Below, piece by piece: positions 62,765 to 64,000 of a stretch of DNA of 64,000 nt. The position numbers were made by a program, and so were the translations under genes. Each line of letters begins with the position of its first letter. Position 1 is the stretch's first letter. This stretch comes from Colwellia sp. (lineage in GTDB: Bacteria; Pseudomonadota; Gammaproteobacteria; Enterobacterales; Alteromonadaceae). Where the stretch lies: the NCBI GenBank assembly GCA_013215385.1, contig JABSOY010000005.1, positions 496,001-560,000 on the forward strand. Direction: 5' to 3'. The notes under the pieces were generated by a model, which saw only the letters and a list, made by a program, of their open reading frames with translations, searched no databases and was not told where the DNA came from.

Positions 62765-64000
62765 ATGTTTGAATTACATGCCAGTAAAGTTTCCAATCTA
62801 AAGAATGATGTTCTTTCAGGTTTTACCGTCGCTTTGGCGCTAGTGCCTGAAGCGGTTGCTTTTGCCTTTGTTGCGGGTGTTGATCCTCTCGTTGGTTTAT
62901 ACGCCGCCTTTATGGTGGGTTTAATTACCTCTATTTTTGGTGGTCGCCCGGGAATGATTTCTGGAGCTACTGGCGCTATGGCGGTCGTGATGGTGAGTTT
63001 AGTTGCTCGTCACGGAATAGAATACTTATTCGCTACTGTGGTATTAACCGGTTTGCTGCAAATCTTAGCCGGAGTCTTTAAACTCGGAAAATTTATCCGC
63101 TTAGTACCACATCCCGTAATGCTCGGTTTTGTAAATGGCTTAGCCATTGTAATTTTCTTAGCACAATTAGGACAGTTTAAATTTACTAATGAAGCGGGTG
63201 AGCTAGAGTGGATGCAAGGTACACCGCTTTATACCATGCTAGGGTTAATTCTATTAACTATGGCAATTATTCATTTTTTCCCTAAGTTAACTAAAGCGGT
63301 ACCTTCGACTCTTGTCGCCATTGTTGTTGTCTCATTTTTAGTGTTTGGTATTAACCTTGATACTAAGCTGGTTGGTGATATTGCTTCTATTTCCGGTGGT
63401 TTACCAACTTTTAGTATTCCAAGTGTCCCTTTTGATTTGAACACTTTACAAATTATATTGCCATTTGCAATAGTGTTAGCTGGAATTGGTTTGATTGAGT
63501 CGTTATTAACATTAACGCTTATTGATGAATTAACCGGCACACGTGGCCGTGGTAATAAAGAATGTATTGCCCAAGGTGCTGCCAATACTGCTTGTGGATT
63601 TTTTGGTGCTATGGGTGGGTGTGCCATGATTGGTCAGTCTATGATCAATGTAAACTCGGGTGGGCGAGGTCGAGCCTCAGGTATTACTGCGGCATTGGCC
63701 TTACTTGGCTTTATATTATTTGCTTCAGGGTTAATTGAACAAATTCCATTAGCAGCTCTCGTTGGCGTGATGTTTATCGTGGTTATTGGTACCTTTGAAT
63801 GGTCAAGTTTCCGTATCTTGAAAAAGGTTCCTAAAGCAGATGCTTTTGTCATTATTCTTGTTTCAGGTATTACTGTTTATAAGGATTTAGCCGTCGCTGT
63901 TGTAGTTGGTGTGATTGTTTCAGCATTAGTTTTTGCTTGGGAACACGCAAAACACGTTATTGTGAATCGCTCAACTGATGCTGACGGTTCAACTGTTTAC
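62765..64000 (+). CDS. SulP family inorganic anion transporter (truncated by window end)
   Basis: ATG at 62765: [80 protein letters not shown]...; open to window end, not in ORF track. Confidence 0.93.
   Translation, partial: MFELHASKVSNLKNDVLSGFTVALALVPEAVAFAFVAGVDPLVGLYAAFMVGLITSIFGGRPGMISGATGAMAVVMVSLVARHGIEYLFATVVLTGLLQILAGVFKLGKFIRLVPHPVMLGFVNGLAIVIFLAQLGQFKFTNEAGELEWMQGTPLYTMLGLILLTMAIIHFFPKLTKAVPSTLVAIVVVSFLVFGINLDTKLVGDIASISGGLPTFSIPSVPFDLNTLQIILPFAIVLAGIGLIESLLTLTLIDELTGTRGRGNKECIAQGAANTACGFFGAMGGCAMIGQSMINVNSGGRGRASGITAALALLGFILFASGLIEQIPLAALVGVMFIVVIGTFEWSSFRILKKVPKADAFVIILVSGITVYKDLAVAVVVGVIVSALVFAWEHAKHVIVNRSTDADGSTVY

Noticed and set aside
1-64000. CRISPR arrays, prophage, toxin-antitoxin, restriction or other classic defence islands
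   Set aside because: No spaced direct repeats, phage structural genes, methyltransferase/nuclease pairs or integrase/transposase genes were recognised by eye.
1-64000. tRNA or rRNA genes
   Set aside because: No cloverleaf-like or rRNA-conserved sequences noticed in intergenic regions; a tRNAscan/Infernal run would settle it.

Overview
The window looks like chromosomal sequence from a Colwellia/Alteromonadales-type marine gammaproteobacterium (inferred from protein character and gene order; not checked by search). It is AT-rich and gene-dense. I saw no rRNA, tRNA, CRISPR array or intact transposase. Main blocks: (1) DUF350 protein and a Ser/Arg-rich lipoprotein, then glnE, a lipid A acyltransferase, hldE and rdgC. 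(2) A phosphate/polyphosphate block: porin, phoB-phoR, MCP, lone pstS, a secreted reprolysin-like protease with a GlyGly-CTERM-like tail, a second two-component system, ppx and ppk1. Pho-box-like sites precede the porin, phoB and pstS. (3) gcvR-like, PilZ and ettA genes, then a sparse accessory-looking patch with a delta-class-like carbonic anhydrase. (4) An LRR-protein kinase, a MASE3-type histidine kinase and SelO. (5) pheA, MAPEG, penicillin-acylase family, DUF2058, msrPQ, an M4 metalloprotease and an OxyR-like regulator. (6) A three-gene ECF sigma / TM protein / secreted coiled-coil operon. (7) A four-gene DUF1538-DUF1538-PII-CBS operon. (8) A hydroxyproline catabolism locus whose DapA-family gene is clearly a pseudogene with two frameshifts and two in-frame stops. 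(9) A SulP transporter running off the end. The strongest observations are the broken hydroxyproline pathway, the PII/CBS/DUF1538 operon, the ECF sigma operon, the LRR-kinase and the carbonic anhydrase patch with its 81-bp inverted-repeat element.
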